A DNA stretch of 64,000 nucleotides, taken from positions 62,001 to 126,000 of the forward strand of contig NZ_PQBS01000040.1 in assembly GCF_002911695.1 (NCBI RefSeq). Direction: 5' to 3'. Below are positions 43,453 to 53,269 of the stretch, in pieces; within the stretch, counting starts at the first letter, position 1; each line of letters starts with the position of its first letter. Under the pieces are notes generated by a model. That model made no database searches. It was given only the letters and a program-made list of their open reading frames with translations, and was not told the DNA's origin. This stretch comes from Gracilimonas amylolytica. GTDB taxonomy: Bacteria; Bacteroidota; Rhodothermia; Balneolales; Balneolaceae. A program made the position numbers and the translations under genes.

Positions 43453-44215
43453 AGGGGTTGAATCAAGTTATTTCTTAGGAGTCAGAATTGATAAACACAC
43501 TTCAGACACTGCACTGGCAAACATTCAGAATATTTTAGATGAAAAGCCTGAAACCGGAAACATAGCTCCTGTTTACTTTGTGAATGTGCACAGCATTTTT
43601 CTCGCTTTGCAGCATCATTCGCTCATGGAGCAATTGAATTACTCTGCCCTAACCCTGGCTGATGGCAGCGGGTTACACTGGGCCGGTAAATTATTGGGTG
43701 AACCGGTCGTCGAAAATCTAAATGGTACCGACTTCACTCCAAAAGTCTTGAAGCTTGCAGAAACCTCTGGAAAAAGTGTTTACCTGTTAGGCGCCAGAGA
43801 GTCGGTACTGAACCGGACGATATCAAATATCGAACAACAATTTCCATCCCTTAAAATCGCCGGTTTCCATCATGGATATTTCAATACTGAGGATGAGGCT
43901 GGCATCATTAAAGACATCAACCGATCTAAAGCCGACATTTTATTAGTGGGTATGGGCTCACCCATACAGGAAGACTGGATCTGGAGAAATAAGGAAAAAC
44001 TAAAAGCACGGATCGGTTTTGCCGTAGGTGGATTGTTCGATTTTCTGTCAGGTGAATTCCCGCGTGCCCCTTTATGGATGCGGAGATCAGGACTGGAATG
44101 GCTTTACCGATTCTTCAACGACCCATCCAGTAAATGGAAACGCATTTTTGTAGAGATACCCATATTTCTTCCACTCATCATACTTGCCCACTTTTTACCG
44201 AAGAGAATTAGTTAA
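43445..44215 (+). CDS. WecG/TagA/CpsF family glycosyltransferase (GT26)
   Basis: The 256-residue protein matches the WecG/TagA family: YFVNVHSIFLALQHHS, LTLADGSGLHWAGKLLG (the ADGxG motif), VYLLGA and GSPIQEDWIWRNKEKL. E. coli WecG transfers ManNAcA to GlcNAc-PP-undecaprenol, which fits the WecA-like protein in the facing operon. GAGGA lies 5 bp before the ATG at 43445; upstream in-frame starts (43433, 43412) lack ribosome sites and would overlap the previous gene further. Confidence 0.9.
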   Translation: MYKGVESSYFLGVRIDKHTSDTALANIQNILDEKPETGNIAPVYFVNVHSIFLALQHHSLMEQLNYSALTLADGSGLHWAGKLLGEPVVENLNGTDFTPKVLKLAETSGKSVYLLGARESVLNRTISNIEQQFPSLKIAGFHHGYFNTEDEAGIIKDINRSKADILLVGMGSPIQEDWIWRNKEKLKARIGFAVGGLFDFLSGEFPRAPLWMRRSGLEWLYRFFNDPSSKWKRIFVEIPIFLPLIILAHFLPKRIS

Positions 44216-45729
44216 TGAAAACTGAAAACACATATAGTGAGATCAACAAGTCTATCGCCAAAAACACCACCGTGATGTTTGGCGCTCAGATCATAACCTG
44301 GTCTGCCAGCTTCGTGTTGCTCATGTTTTTACCTAAATATCTGGGCAGTGAGAATTACGGAAAACTGTTTCTGGCACTTTCCATCTCAGCAATGATCGAA
44401 GTGCTGATCGATTTTGGTGGGAGCTACCTGATTCCCAAAGAGGTTTCAAGAACCAAGTCAAGAACAGCTCAGATACTGTCCAATTTTGGGGTAACTCGAT
44501 TTATTATCTGGATCTTCGCTATGACCATTCTCATTGTATTTTCATACATCGCGGGATATCCACCGGTTACTCAGTTGCTCATTATCATTCTTGGTTTCTC
44601 TAAACTATGGGAAGGCGCAAAGCGAGTTTTGGTCAGTGGATTCCAGGGGCATGAACGCATGGAATACCCCTCACTGGGGGCCATTGCTGACCGTATTTTT
44701 GTATCCGCTTTGGTGGTAAGTGCCTTGCTTTTAGGATACGGCCCCATCATGGTAGCCATCATAATGGCCGGTGGTGCCTTAATAAATCTTATCGTCATGG
44801 TCCTGTTCTCTAACCGGATCCTTGATCGATTTCCGAAATTTCAATGGTCAGAAACAAAAGTGATGCTACAGGTCAGCATTCCGTATTTCCTGTGGTCTTT
44901 GTTTTCCATCATTTACTACCGTGTAGATGCCGTCATGCTTTCTCTGATCACTGACGACAGCGTGGTTGGATGGTATGGGGCCTCTTATCGCTTTTTCGAT
45001 ATTGTAATGGTTTTCCCAAGCATCTTTACAACGGTGGTTTTCCCAATTTTCTCAAGGCTTTGGGTGGACAGTAAAAATGAAATGATGGTCACCTTCCAAA
45101 AGAGTATCAAATTCATGGCCATCATGGCCTTCCCGGTAGCGTTAGGTATTCTCTTTTACAGTGAGAATATCGTTGGGTTATTCTTTGGACTCGAAGGGTA
45201 TACACCTTCAGTCATCATCCTTCAGATATTTGCGATCAGTATTCCTCTTGTTTACATAGATTTCATTCTTGGAAGCACCATTCTGGCGGCTGATAAACAA
45301 AAGACCTGGGCCTGGGTTGGCTTATCTGCCATCTTCATCAATATAGTGTTGAACCTCATTTTTATTCCTTACGCCCAGGCAAACTATGGAAACGGAGGAA
45401 TCGGAGCGGCCATCAGTACTTTTGGAACAGAAGCATACATTCTTGGATTTGCCCTGTTCCTGCTTCCAAGAGAGTACCTGAGATCACTTCAATTCTCTTA
45501 CACTGTGAATATTGTATTGTCACTGGCACTGATGCTGTTTGTCATGTGGGTCGGCCAGTTAAGTGGTTTACCCTGGATCATATCAGCAATTTTTGCCGCC
45601 GTTACTTACCTGTTTTCAATTTTACACACCGGTGTTTTAGAGCCCCGGGAGAGAGCCTTTGTATTAGAGCAATTTCAATTCTCAAAGCTCAAAAATAAAA
45701 TTTTAAGAAAATCTGAGACCACAGCATGA
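44215..45729 (+). CDS. Wzx-type polysaccharide flippase
   Basis: The 504-residue protein has about 14 membrane helices and the PST/MOP-family start (NTTVMFGAQIITWSASFVLLMFLPKYLGSENYGKL). It moves lipid-linked repeat units to the periplasmic side of the inner membrane for the Wzy-like polymerase. The start overlaps the preceding stop by one base (TAATG). Together with Wzy, Wzz and the Wza-like protein it defines a Wzx/Wzy-dependent pathway. Confidence 0.92.
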   Translation: MKTENTYSEINKSIAKNTTVMFGAQIITWSASFVLLMFLPKYLGSENYGKLFLALSISAMIEVLIDFGGSYLIPKEVSRTKSRTAQILSNFGVTRFIIWIFAMTILIVFSYIAGYPPVTQLLIIILGFSKLWEGAKRVLVSGFQGHERMEYPSLGAIADRIFVSALVVSALLLGYGPIMVAIIMAGGALINLIVMVLFSNRILDRFPKFQWSETKVMLQVSIPYFLWSLFSIIYYRVDAVMLSLITDDSVVGWYGASYRFFDIVMVFPSIFTTVVFPIFSRLWVDSKNEMMVTFQKSIKFMAIMAFPVALGILFYSENIVGLFFGLEGYTPSVIILQIFAISIPLVYIDFILGSTILAADKQKTWAWVGLSAIFINIVLNLIFIPYAQANYGNGGIGAAISTFGTEAYILGFALFLLPREYLRSLQFSYTVNIVLSLALMLFVMWVGQLSGLPWIISAIFAAVTYLFSILHTGVLEPRERAFVLEQFQFSKLKNKILRKSETTA

Positions 45730-46985
45730 AAATCCTACAAGTTATTCCATACATACCTGCTCCACCTACTTTTGGCGGTGCCCTGCGTGTCTATCATTTG
45801 CTTAAACATAACTACAAGCATCACGATCTGACTGTGGCCGGTTATGTTAACGAAGGGACTGTGGAAGCCATGGAAAAAGATTTTCCGGGAATTAAAAATA
45901 AGATGCATTTCATCCATCACCCCAAAAGCGGGAGCAATAAAAGAATTCTACAGGCTCTATCCCTCTTTTCCAAACACAGTAACTGGTATCGAAATACTTA
46001 CTCAAACGAAATGCAGGCACTGCTAAACAAGCTAACAGACCAAACAGATTTCGACCTGATACAAGTAGAATTTCCTCCACTTTGCCAATTCGAATTCCGG
46101 TCAGACGCCAAACGGATCATGGATGCACACAATGTTGAATATGACAACTTCTACCGCATGTATAAGCTGGAGAAGTCACTTCCAAGAAAGTATTTCTACA
46201 AACGCGAATACGAAAAGTTCTACACAGAAGAAGTGGAACTTGCCTCACGTCAGGATGCCGTCTTCACCACAAGTGAAAGAGACAAAAGTATATTTCAGGG
46301 ACACTTACCGGACATGCCGATCCATGTAATTCCAAACGGAGTTGATACTGAATTTTTTGCTCCTTCAGATCAACCCACTGAACCAAACACCCTGGTATTT
46401 ACCGGAATGATGGGATATGTCCCAAACAGTGATGGGATGCTGTATTTCATTGAATCTGTCCTTCCATTGATCCAAAAACAAATACCGGATGTTAAGGTGT
46501 ATGTGGTTGGCAAGAATCCACCTCAAAGTATTCTTGAAAAAGCTTCGGATAATATCATTGTAACCGGATTTGTGGATGATGTTCGCCCATATGTACATCG
46601 TTCTGCCGTTTATATCGTACCTCTCAGAATGGGTGGGGGAACCCGCTTAAAAGTTCTGGAAGCTTTATCCATGAAAAAACCTGTGGTAACTACCAGTATA
46701 GGATGTGAAGGTATTGATGTCGTTCATGATACGCATGCGATCATTACAGACGATGCCCAAAGTTTTGCTGAAAGTGTGATCAAACTCCTTCATGACAAAA
46801 AAGAATCGAAGCGGCTTTCTGAAAACGGGTATGAACTGATACACAATCACTATGAGTGGAACGCCATAGGGGAAAAAATGGAAACAGCTTTTCAAACATT
46901 AGTTGATCAGGACCGGAATAAAACAGGCAATAACATAGATCCATACACAATGAATTCTAATAAAATAGTACAACCAACAGAATGA
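45726..46985 (+). CDS. GT4-family glycosyltransferase (XrtA/PEP-CTERM stp1-like)
   Basis: The 419-residue cytoplasmic GT-B enzyme has an N-terminal acceptor domain (PYIPAPPTFGGALRVYHLL), a linker VIPNGVDTEFF, FTGMMGYVPNSDGMLYF and a C-terminal donor-binding stretch RMGGGTRLKVLEALSMKKPVV with the EX7E-type region. The layout is closest to the glycosyltransferases found beside exosortase/EPS loci. It overlaps the flippase stop by ATGA. The sugar it transfers cannot be told. Confidence 0.9.
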   Translation: MKILQVIPYIPAPPTFGGALRVYHLLKHNYKHHDLTVAGYVNEGTVEAMEKDFPGIKNKMHFIHHPKSGSNKRILQALSLFSKHSNWYRNTYSNEMQALLNKLTDQTDFDLIQVEFPPLCQFEFRSDAKRIMDAHNVEYDNFYRMYKLEKSLPRKYFYKREYEKFYTEEVELASRQDAVFTTSERDKSIFQGHLPDMPIHVIPNGVDTEFFAPSDQPTEPNTLVFTGMMGYVPNSDGMLYFIESVLPLIQKQIPDVKVYVVGKNPPQSILEKASDNIIVTGFVDDVRPYVHRSAVYIVPLRMGGGTRLKVLEALSMKKPVVTTSIGCEGIDVVHDTHAIITDDAQSFAESVIKLLHDKKESKRLSENGYELIHNHYEWNAIGEKMETAFQTLVDQDRNKTGNNIDPYTMNSNKIVQPTE

Positions 46986-48343
46986 GAGACTCAAGCGTGT
47001 ATAATAATTCACAACCTATTTCCGATACATCATTGGAAGTTCTACAACCTGCACAACCACGGGGCACTAAAGTTGATACTATCAATGCAGAAATAATTAA
47101 AGACTTAAGCTCCTTCAAAAAACTCGAACCCGAATGGGACGACCTTTTGGAAAAGTCGGAGGGAACCATCTACTCAAGCTTTAACTGGATCTTTGGATGG
47201 TGGAAACATTTTGGTGAAAACGCATACCGTACTCTATCCATAGTGGTACTCAGAAAAAACGATCGGGTCATTTGTATCGCACCCCTGTATATCGGGGAAA
47301 CAAGGGTATTCAATTTCAGCTTACAAAAAAGATTACGACTAATGGGAGATGGAGCCTCGATATATGGAAGCTGGGGTTATCGTGATACGTATGGGAGAAG
47401 TGATTTTTTGGATATTCTGTGTGATGTTGATTTTGAAGACGAAGTAGTTGAACCGCTTTTTGAAGCCATCGAACAACTGGCAAAGGATAACCGGATCGAT
47501 CACCTGAACTTCGAGCACATTAACGATCGTAGTTTTGTAAAAAGAAAACTGTTCCCATTTCTGGACACTAATGAAAGACTTACATCAACTATCAAGGAAA
47601 CAGATGTATGTCCTACTATCCATTTAAATAACGATTTTGATGAGTACCTGATGGAACTGAGTTCAAGTTCACGAAGAAAACTCAGAACCTCATTGAAGGC
47701 TGAAACAAAAAAAGATGGTTATGAGGTAAGTGAGGTCTCAAAGCCTGCGGAGGTCGACAATGAGATCAATATTCTTATCCAGATGCATCAAAGCCGGTGG
47801 AACGACCTGGGATATCCCGGTGCTTTTTTCGACACTCGTTTTGAGCATTTCATCAAAGAATTTGCTCAGGCAGCTCAGAAGAAGGGGCAACTTTGGTTCA
47901 AGATCGCAAAAGATAAAAAAGGTCACTGTGCCACAAGGCTGGCCTTTAAATTTAAAGGCAGATATTACGACTACCTTACGAGTTTCGATTATGATGCACC
48001 TTCCAGTAAATACCGACCCGGTATCGGCCTGCTTACACATATGATCAAGGATGCCTTCGAAAATGATGGCCGTTCGGTAGAATTATTACGGGGTGATGAG
48101 GCCTATAAATTTGACCTTACCTCTGATGTTCATAAAAACTGGAGCTGGAAGGTCTCCTTTAAAGAAGAGAGAAATAAGTTACTTACGATACTTACGGACG
48201 CCGTTTCTCTGCTCACCTTTACCGTCCTTAAAGAAGCCACGCTTTTTCAGGTTCAAAAGAACTTGCACAACAGTCTAAAAGCCCTGGTGGAATACCCAAG
48301 GGTTAGATACGAAATGTTGAAATACAAGTACCAAGACGATTAA
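46982..48343 (+). CDS. CelD/BcsL-type GNAT acyltransferase (FemAB-like)
   Basis: The 453-residue protein has an N-terminal polar stretch, a first GNAT-like half (LEPEWDDLLEKSEGTIYSSFNWIFGWWKHFG) and a second half with SSSSRRKLR and a typical late segment GRYYDYLTSFD...YRPGIGLLTHMIKDA. This pattern is that of the acetyltransferase_6 family, which modifies polysaccharides in cellulose and EPS loci. It probably adds an acyl or aminoacyl group to the sugar chain. The start overlaps the preceding stop by 4 bp. Confidence 0.85.
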   Translation: MRDSSVYNNSQPISDTSLEVLQPAQPRGTKVDTINAEIIKDLSSFKKLEPEWDDLLEKSEGTIYSSFNWIFGWWKHFGENAYRTLSIVVLRKNDRVICIAPLYIGETRVFNFSLQKRLRLMGDGASIYGSWGYRDTYGRSDFLDILCDVDFEDEVVEPLFEAIEQLAKDNRIDHLNFEHINDRSFVKRKLFPFLDTNERLTSTIKETDVCPTIHLNNDFDEYLMELSSSSRRKLRTSLKAETKKDGYEVSEVSKPAEVDNEINILIQMHQSRWNDLGYPGAFFDTRFEHFIKEFAQAAQKKGQLWFKIAKDKKGHCATRLAFKFKGRYYDYLTSFDYDAPSSKYRPGIGLLTHMIKDAFENDGRSVELLRGDEAYKFDLTSDVHKNWSWKVSFKEERNKLLTILTDAVSLLTFTVLKEATLFQVQKNLHNSLKALVEYPRVRYEMLKYKYQDD

Positions 48344-48363
48344 TAATAAATGAGAGGTCTCCT

Positions 48364-49638
48364 ATGAAAACACAAAAAAATCTTCCGCCTGCCCTTTGTT
48401 GCAGTGAAATAGGCGTAGTACACAGCCTTGGTGAGGCCGGTATTCCGGTCCATTCAGGTAGTTTCTTTAAAGACAACCCGGCTTTATTCTCAAAGTATGT
48501 GGTCAAAAAAGTGCATTTCGATGACTACACATCAGAGCATTTTATTGATGAGCTCATTGAATACGGCAAACAACAAAAGAGCAAAGCTGTTTTTATAAGC
48601 GATGATGACAGAGCCATTTTAATGTTCTCAGAACACCGTGAAAAACTGGAACCTTACTTTCACTTCCTGTACCCGGATAAACACCTGGTTCAGGGATTAC
48701 TTGACAAACGGGAATTCTGCTCACTATCGAGGGAATATCATTTACCATCACCTATCTCCTACTTTTTCTCAAACGAGAAGGAATTTCACGCCGTGAAGGA
48801 CAAAGTGCCTTTTCCTTGTATCATCAAGCCTGCCTTCAAACAGGATTGGTGGGTTCCCGGGTTTACCGAAAGAGTGGGAGATTACAAAAAAGCCTACGTA
48901 TGCCATTCCCTCAAAGAGCTTGAAGACTTTTTTGAATCCATCAAAGATTTATCTGACCGTGCAATTATTCAGGAATATATACCCGGTGATGATGCACACC
49001 TTTATTCCCTGAACATGTACATCAATGATCAGGAAGATATCAAAGCGATCTATATTGCTCAGAAAAAACGGGTTTACCCAATTGGTGCGGGCACCGGTTG
49101 CTACGTTCAAACAGTGGAAGAAAAAGAGATCATAGACCAGACTGCCGGCATGGTTAAGAATCTCCACCTTAAAGGACTGGTTAACGTTCAATACAAAGTC
49201 CATGAAGAATCACACAAACCGTACATCATGGAAATGCATGTACGAAACAGTTTCTGGAACTACCTGGGCACAGCCGCCGGGATGAACTTACCGGCCCTTT
49301 ATTACAGCGACCTTACTGGAGAAAAGGTTAACGTTAATGCACCTACTAAACCTGACGGTTATAAAAGAAATGTAGCATTCATAGACCTCGGGAAAGACAT
49401 AAAAGCCTTTTTACAGTATAAAAAAGCCGGTGAAATGACCTTTCGGCAATGGATAAGAACCTATTCTGGGGAACATGTTATTGGGGGAAATATGCTTAAA
49501 GACCCACTGCCTATCGTAAAAAACATCCAATTCATTTTAAACAGAAGGTTGAAATCAAAATTCAAGAGAAAAGCCCCCTCCGATATCATTCCGGAGGAAC
49601 ACGATTTTAACACTCAACCCATTCAATCGGCTCATTGA
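48364..49638 (+). CDS. ATP-grasp family ligase
   Basis: The 424-residue protein has an N-terminal Rossmann-like part (SEIGVVHSLGEAGIPVHSG), a central ATP-grasp domain with the nucleotide Lys in PFPCIIKPAFKQDWW, IIQEYIPGDDAHLYSLNMYI and the metal site KPYIMEMHVRNSFWN. It is related to carboxylate-amine ligases such as D-aspartate ligase. It may join an amino acid to a sugar carboxylate or amine in the polymer, or make a substrate for the neighbouring GNAT protein (inference). The 20-bp gap after the GNAT gene carries GAGAGG. Confidence 0.85.
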   Translation: MKTQKNLPPALCCSEIGVVHSLGEAGIPVHSGSFFKDNPALFSKYVVKKVHFDDYTSEHFIDELIEYGKQQKSKAVFISDDDRAILMFSEHREKLEPYFHFLYPDKHLVQGLLDKREFCSLSREYHLPSPISYFFSNEKEFHAVKDKVPFPCIIKPAFKQDWWVPGFTERVGDYKKAYVCHSLKELEDFFESIKDLSDRAIIQEYIPGDDAHLYSLNMYINDQEDIKAIYIAQKKRVYPIGAGTGCYVQTVEEKEIIDQTAGMVKNLHLKGLVNVQYKVHEESHKPYIMEMHVRNSFWNYLGTAAGMNLPALYYSDLTGEKVNVNAPTKPDGYKRNVAFIDLGKDIKAFLQYKKAGEMTFRQWIRTYSGEHVIGGNMLKDPLPIVKNIQFILNRRLKSKFKRKAPSDIIPEEHDFNTQPIQSAH

Positions 49639-49676
49639 TCATAACCACAAATTTTGAACACAACACACATAGTACC

Positions 49677-50501
49677 ATGAAAGAACAAGCCGTACATACC
49701 CTAACTCAGTTACCTCACAACACAGATAAAAGGGTGAAAGAAGTTAAAGTCTTGATGTACCACCGCCTTATGGATGCAGCAGAGGCTCGTGTGAACAATC
49801 ATTGGACCGCCGTAGAGCAAAGTTCCTTCAGGGAACACCTTAAAGTACTCGAAGCCTTCAACTATACGGCAATTACGTTCAATGACCTTAAGCTTCACTT
49901 TCAAAATGAAATTGAACTTCCAAAAAAACCGGTGATCATCACCTTTGATGATGCCTATAAAGACTTTTACGAGATCGGTTATCCTCTTTTAAAAGAATTT
50001 GGGATGAGAGCAGTGATCTTTGCCCTCGGTGATCGCAGTATAACCGAAAATGCCTGGGATGATCCCAGTGAAATTGATCGTGTACCTTTGATGTCTGATA
50101 AGGAACTTGTGCAACTTCATAATGAAGGCTTTGAAATTGGTGCACATTCCTGTACTCACCCGAAGTTAACCGAGATATCTTTAGAAGAAGCAGAACGAGA
50201 GATTTTTGAATCAAAAGAGAGCCTTGAACGATTGCTCGGAAGCGAGGTCACTTCATTTTGCTATCCCTATGGGCTTGAAAATAAAGCTATACAGCAGATC
50301 GTAAAAGATGCCGGGTTCTCTTTTGGGTGCACGGTCTATTCGGGACCAACCAGTTTTGGGGAGTCCTTATTCAACATTCACCGCATTACTATCAAAAATA
50401 ACATGGGCGCCCTTGGTTTTGCCCTTAGGGTTCTTACACCGCTTGATGCCGTAGAGGTAAACGGATCCAAACTCAAAAAACGCATTTTTTCAGTTGGATA
50501 A
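49677..50501 (+). CDS. Polysaccharide deacetylase (NodB homology)
   Basis: The 274-residue protein has the NodB motifs: TFDDAYKDFY (motif 1 with catalytic base Asp and metal Asp), HSCTHP (motif 2, His ligands) and a late CYPYG segment. CE4 enzymes remove N-acetyl groups from GlcNAc-containing chains. No signal peptide is visible, so it may act on lipid-linked precursors in the cytoplasm. A TTG at 49635 overlapping the previous stop is possible, but the ATG at 49677 is simpler; neither has a good ribosome site. Confidence 0.9.
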   Translation: MKEQAVHTLTQLPHNTDKRVKEVKVLMYHRLMDAAEARVNNHWTAVEQSSFREHLKVLEAFNYTAITFNDLKLHFQNEIELPKKPVIITFDDAYKDFYEIGYPLLKEFGMRAVIFALGDRSITENAWDDPSEIDRVPLMSDKELVQLHNEGFEIGAHSCTHPKLTEISLEEAEREIFESKESLERLLGSEVTSFCYPYGLENKAIQQIVKDAGFSFGCTVYSGPTSFGESLFNIHRITIKNNMGALGFALRVLTPLDAVEVNGSKLKKRIFSVG

Positions 50502-50543
50502 TCCTATTTCACACACCAATCCTTTTAGCAGTATGGACAATCA

Positions 50544-51521
50544 ATGAGTACCGAAAACAGACATACAGATCAAAACCTGGCCACTAAGCTTTCAAAGCGT
50601 TTGGCTTCAAAGAATAGCTGGTTATTGAACCGCGTTGGCAAGAGCCTTGAAAGAGATAAGAATTATCCACTTAGTTACCTGATCCATAAAGGTTTTTCGT
50701 TCATGTATAATATTCTTGTTTCAAGGGTGTATCTCAGAAAGGTTGATTCGGTAGGAAAGCATCCAAGGGTTGAAAAAAAACCTTATCTGGTCAATCTCGG
50801 TCAAATGAAGCTTGGGGATAACGTCAATATCTGCTCAAGAAGCGTTGCCTGTGATCTTGTTTCATATCCTGAGGGTCTTCTGGAGATGGGAGATGATGTG
50901 TTCGTGAACTTTGGAACAACCATATGCGCTGAGAACAAAGTAAGCATCGGAGATCGTGTAAAGATCGGCCCTTATTGTATGATCCATGACACCGACTTTC
51001 ACGTTCCCGGAAAAGATTTCACAACGGCTAAAGGGATACCCATTATTATAGAGGATGACGTTTGGCTGAGTTCCCGGGTTTTGGTTATGAAAGGGTCAGT
51101 AATTGGTAGGGGATCTGTGATCGCTGCAGGAAGTGTGGTATCAGGTGTGATCCCACCCAACGTAATTGCCGGTGGGGTTCCTGCAAAAGTCATTAAAAAG
51201 ATATCACCAAATGATTTTGAAGAAGCCACCTCCAAAAATGATAGTGCCATCGATTGCAGAATTAAAAACAAGATTGATGGTATCATCAGATCGGTAACAG
51301 GAACCGATGCCCACGAATTACCACATCACACATCAGTAAGTTCCATTGACAACTGGTCGGCCGACAATCACCTCAAGATCCTTAAATCTATTGAGAACGA
51401 ATTTTTATTTGAGAGCCATGAGTCCGGATACCTAAAGCTGAATACCCTGCAAAAGATCTACCAATGGACTGCCGGATCTGTCTCAGATTCCGTTAAATCT
51501 ACCTATGTGATGAATAAATGA
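50544..51521 (+). CDS. Hexapeptide-repeat acyltransferase with an ACP-like C-terminal tail
   Basis: Residues about 75-225 form a left-handed beta-helix O-acetyltransferase of the WbbJ/maltose-acetyltransferase type (IGDRVKIGPYCMIHDTDFH with catalytic His, then GSVIGRGSVIAAGSVV, PPNVIAGGVPAKVIKKI). Residues about 245-320 resemble an acyl carrier protein fold (SSIDNWSADNHLKILKSIE), but the phosphopantetheine Ser of DSL is Ala. It would acetylate the polymer or its precursors. It ends in an ATGA overlap with the GH9 gene. Confidence 0.85.
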   Translation: MSTENRHTDQNLATKLSKRLASKNSWLLNRVGKSLERDKNYPLSYLIHKGFSFMYNILVSRVYLRKVDSVGKHPRVEKKPYLVNLGQMKLGDNVNICSRSVACDLVSYPEGLLEMGDDVFVNFGTTICAENKVSIGDRVKIGPYCMIHDTDFHVPGKDFTTAKGIPIIIEDDVWLSSRVLVMKGSVIGRGSVIAAGSVVSGVIPPNVIAGGVPAKVIKKISPNDFEEATSKNDSAIDCRIKNKIDGIIRSVTGTDAHELPHHTSVSSIDNWSADNHLKILKSIENEFLFESHESGYLKLNTLQKIYQWTAGSVSDSVKSTYVMNK

Positions 51522-53269
51522 TAACCCAATCAACATATAACTCAGCTTCATTATGGCGAGCATCCATCACAATGCTCGCTGTTTTATACCTTCATGCCGG
51601 ATGCACAAAAACGGCAACAGAAGCTCCCCCTATTTTGGTTAACAATCTTGGATATCTGCCTCATGAAGCCAAGATCGGATTTGTTACCGATCCTTATGCC
51701 ACAACATTTTCTGTGATCAATATTGAGACTGGTGAAACGGAATTGCAATCACCGATCACTTCAGAGCCAACCTTTGCCGCCCAGGCAGGCGATCTTGTCA
51801 AAACAATAGATTTCAGTGGCTTAAATAAAGCGGGATCCTACAAAATTCAGCTCGATACGGATGAGGGTGCTTCCTACGAATTTCAGGTCGGCCAGGGGAT
51901 CTATAACAAGGCTCTTAGCAAGGTCCTTAAAAGTTTCTATCTGCAGCGTTGTGGTGTTGAGGTTTTGTCTGAATATGGTTCACACAAAGCCTGTCACTTA
52001 AATTTGGCACATTATTATCACAATGAAGTACCTCACGAAGATGTATCGGGAGGCTGGCACGATGCCGGTGATTACAACCGGTTTGCCGTAACACATTCTT
52101 ACAGCATTGCACTTTTGATCCATCAATACCTCGAAGCCCCTCAAAAATATGTGGACGGTCATTTTTCGATCCCTGAAAGTTCTAATGGAATACCTGATAT
52201 TTTAGATGAGATTCAGGTTGGCCTGCGCTGGCTTTTAAAAATTCAGAACTCAAATGGGGGGGTACATCATAAAGTCTCTATAAAAGAGTGGAACGGTGAG
52301 CATCTGCCTGATCAGGACTCAACCCGTCAGTACATATTTCATATCAGCAGCACTGCAACAGCCGGAGCAGCCGGTGTGTTTGCTTTAGGGGCCGGTGTTT
52401 TTAGTGATATAAACCCCGCTTTTTCATCCGAACTTAACAGAGCAGCCTTAAAGGCGTGGGGTTTTCTTGATCAAAATCCGGTTACCGTCCCATTAGGTGG
52501 TTTCACAAATCCACCTGACGTATATGGCGGAGAATATGGTGATCAAATTGATCTCGATGAAAGACTCTTTGCGGCTGTTGAATTATTTAAGATGACGGGG
52601 AATACAGAATTTCTCGACTTCTTTCAGGTCAACTATAACAAATTCTGGAACCGCTCTTTTTATGTCCCATCCTGGCAGGATCTTAGGAATTTCGCCTTCT
52701 ATTCATATCTCAACCTCAATCTAACAACACCGGGATTAGATATCGATGTGTACAATGATCTTTTATCGCTTTCAAAGGATTACGCTGAATCTATATTGAA
52801 CCGAACTAATGCCAATCCCTATAAATACTCACTCAAGAATAATGAATATTACTGGGGGTCAAACAGTATTGCCTTAGGTTATGCCTTTGACCTAATTCAG
52901 GCATTTAAGATCCACGGTATCCGGCAATACAGAGATGCCGCCAAAGATCATTTACATTACATGTTTGGTCGAAACCCCATTGGCATTTCATTTGTAACCG
53001 GACTCGGTTCAAACCCTGTAAAAGACCCGTATCACCAATTTTCGGCACTGACTCTGCATCCTGATCCTATACCCGGTATGTTGGTTGGTGGCGCCAATTA
53101 TTCCACCCACCTCAACAACAAGCCAATCTCAGAATTTCAGGCAAAAAATTATGAAGACAACTTCAGGAATTATATGGTCAATGAACCGGCCATAAATTAT
53201 ACCGCAACTCTTAGTTACGTACTTGGATATTTCTCCCACCCACCAGCCACTAAAGAACACACATTATGA
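51518..53269 (+). CDS. GH9 family glycoside hydrolase, lipoprotein
   Basis: The 583-residue protein has a lipoprotein signal (LHAGC), an N-terminal CelD_N-type immunoglobulin-like domain (ILVNNLGYLPHEAKIGFV) and a GH9 (alpha/alpha)6 barrel. The catalytic base pair is in GGWHDAGDYNRF (Asp182/Asp185) and the acid is Glu556 in NEPAINYTA. GH9 enzymes are endo-beta-1,4-glucanases or exo-glucosaminidases. Within an export operon it likely trims or edits the nascent beta-linked polymer, as BcsZ does for cellulose (inference). It overlaps both neighbours by 4 bp. Confidence 0.92.
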   Translation: MITQSTYNSASLWRASITMLAVLYLHAGCTKTATEAPPILVNNLGYLPHEAKIGFVTDPYATTFSVINIETGETELQSPITSEPTFAAQAGDLVKTIDFSGLNKAGSYKIQLDTDEGASYEFQVGQGIYNKALSKVLKSFYLQRCGVEVLSEYGSHKACHLNLAHYYHNEVPHEDVSGGWHDAGDYNRFAVTHSYSIALLIHQYLEAPQKYVDGHFSIPESSNGIPDILDEIQVGLRWLLKIQNSNGGVHHKVSIKEWNGEHLPDQDSTRQYIFHISSTATAGAAGVFALGAGVFSDINPAFSSELNRAALKAWGFLDQNPVTVPLGGFTNPPDVYGGEYGDQIDLDERLFAAVELFKMTGNTEFLDFFQVNYNKFWNRSFYVPSWQDLRNFAFYSYLNLNLTTPGLDIDVYNDLLSLSKDYAESILNRTNANPYKYSLKNNEYYWGSNSIALGYAFDLIQAFKIHGIRQYRDAAKDHLHYMFGRNPIGISFVTGLGSNPVKDPYHQFSALTLHPDPIPGMLVGGANYSTHLNNKPISEFQAKNYEDNFRNYMVNEPAINYTATLSYVLGYFSHPPATKEHTL

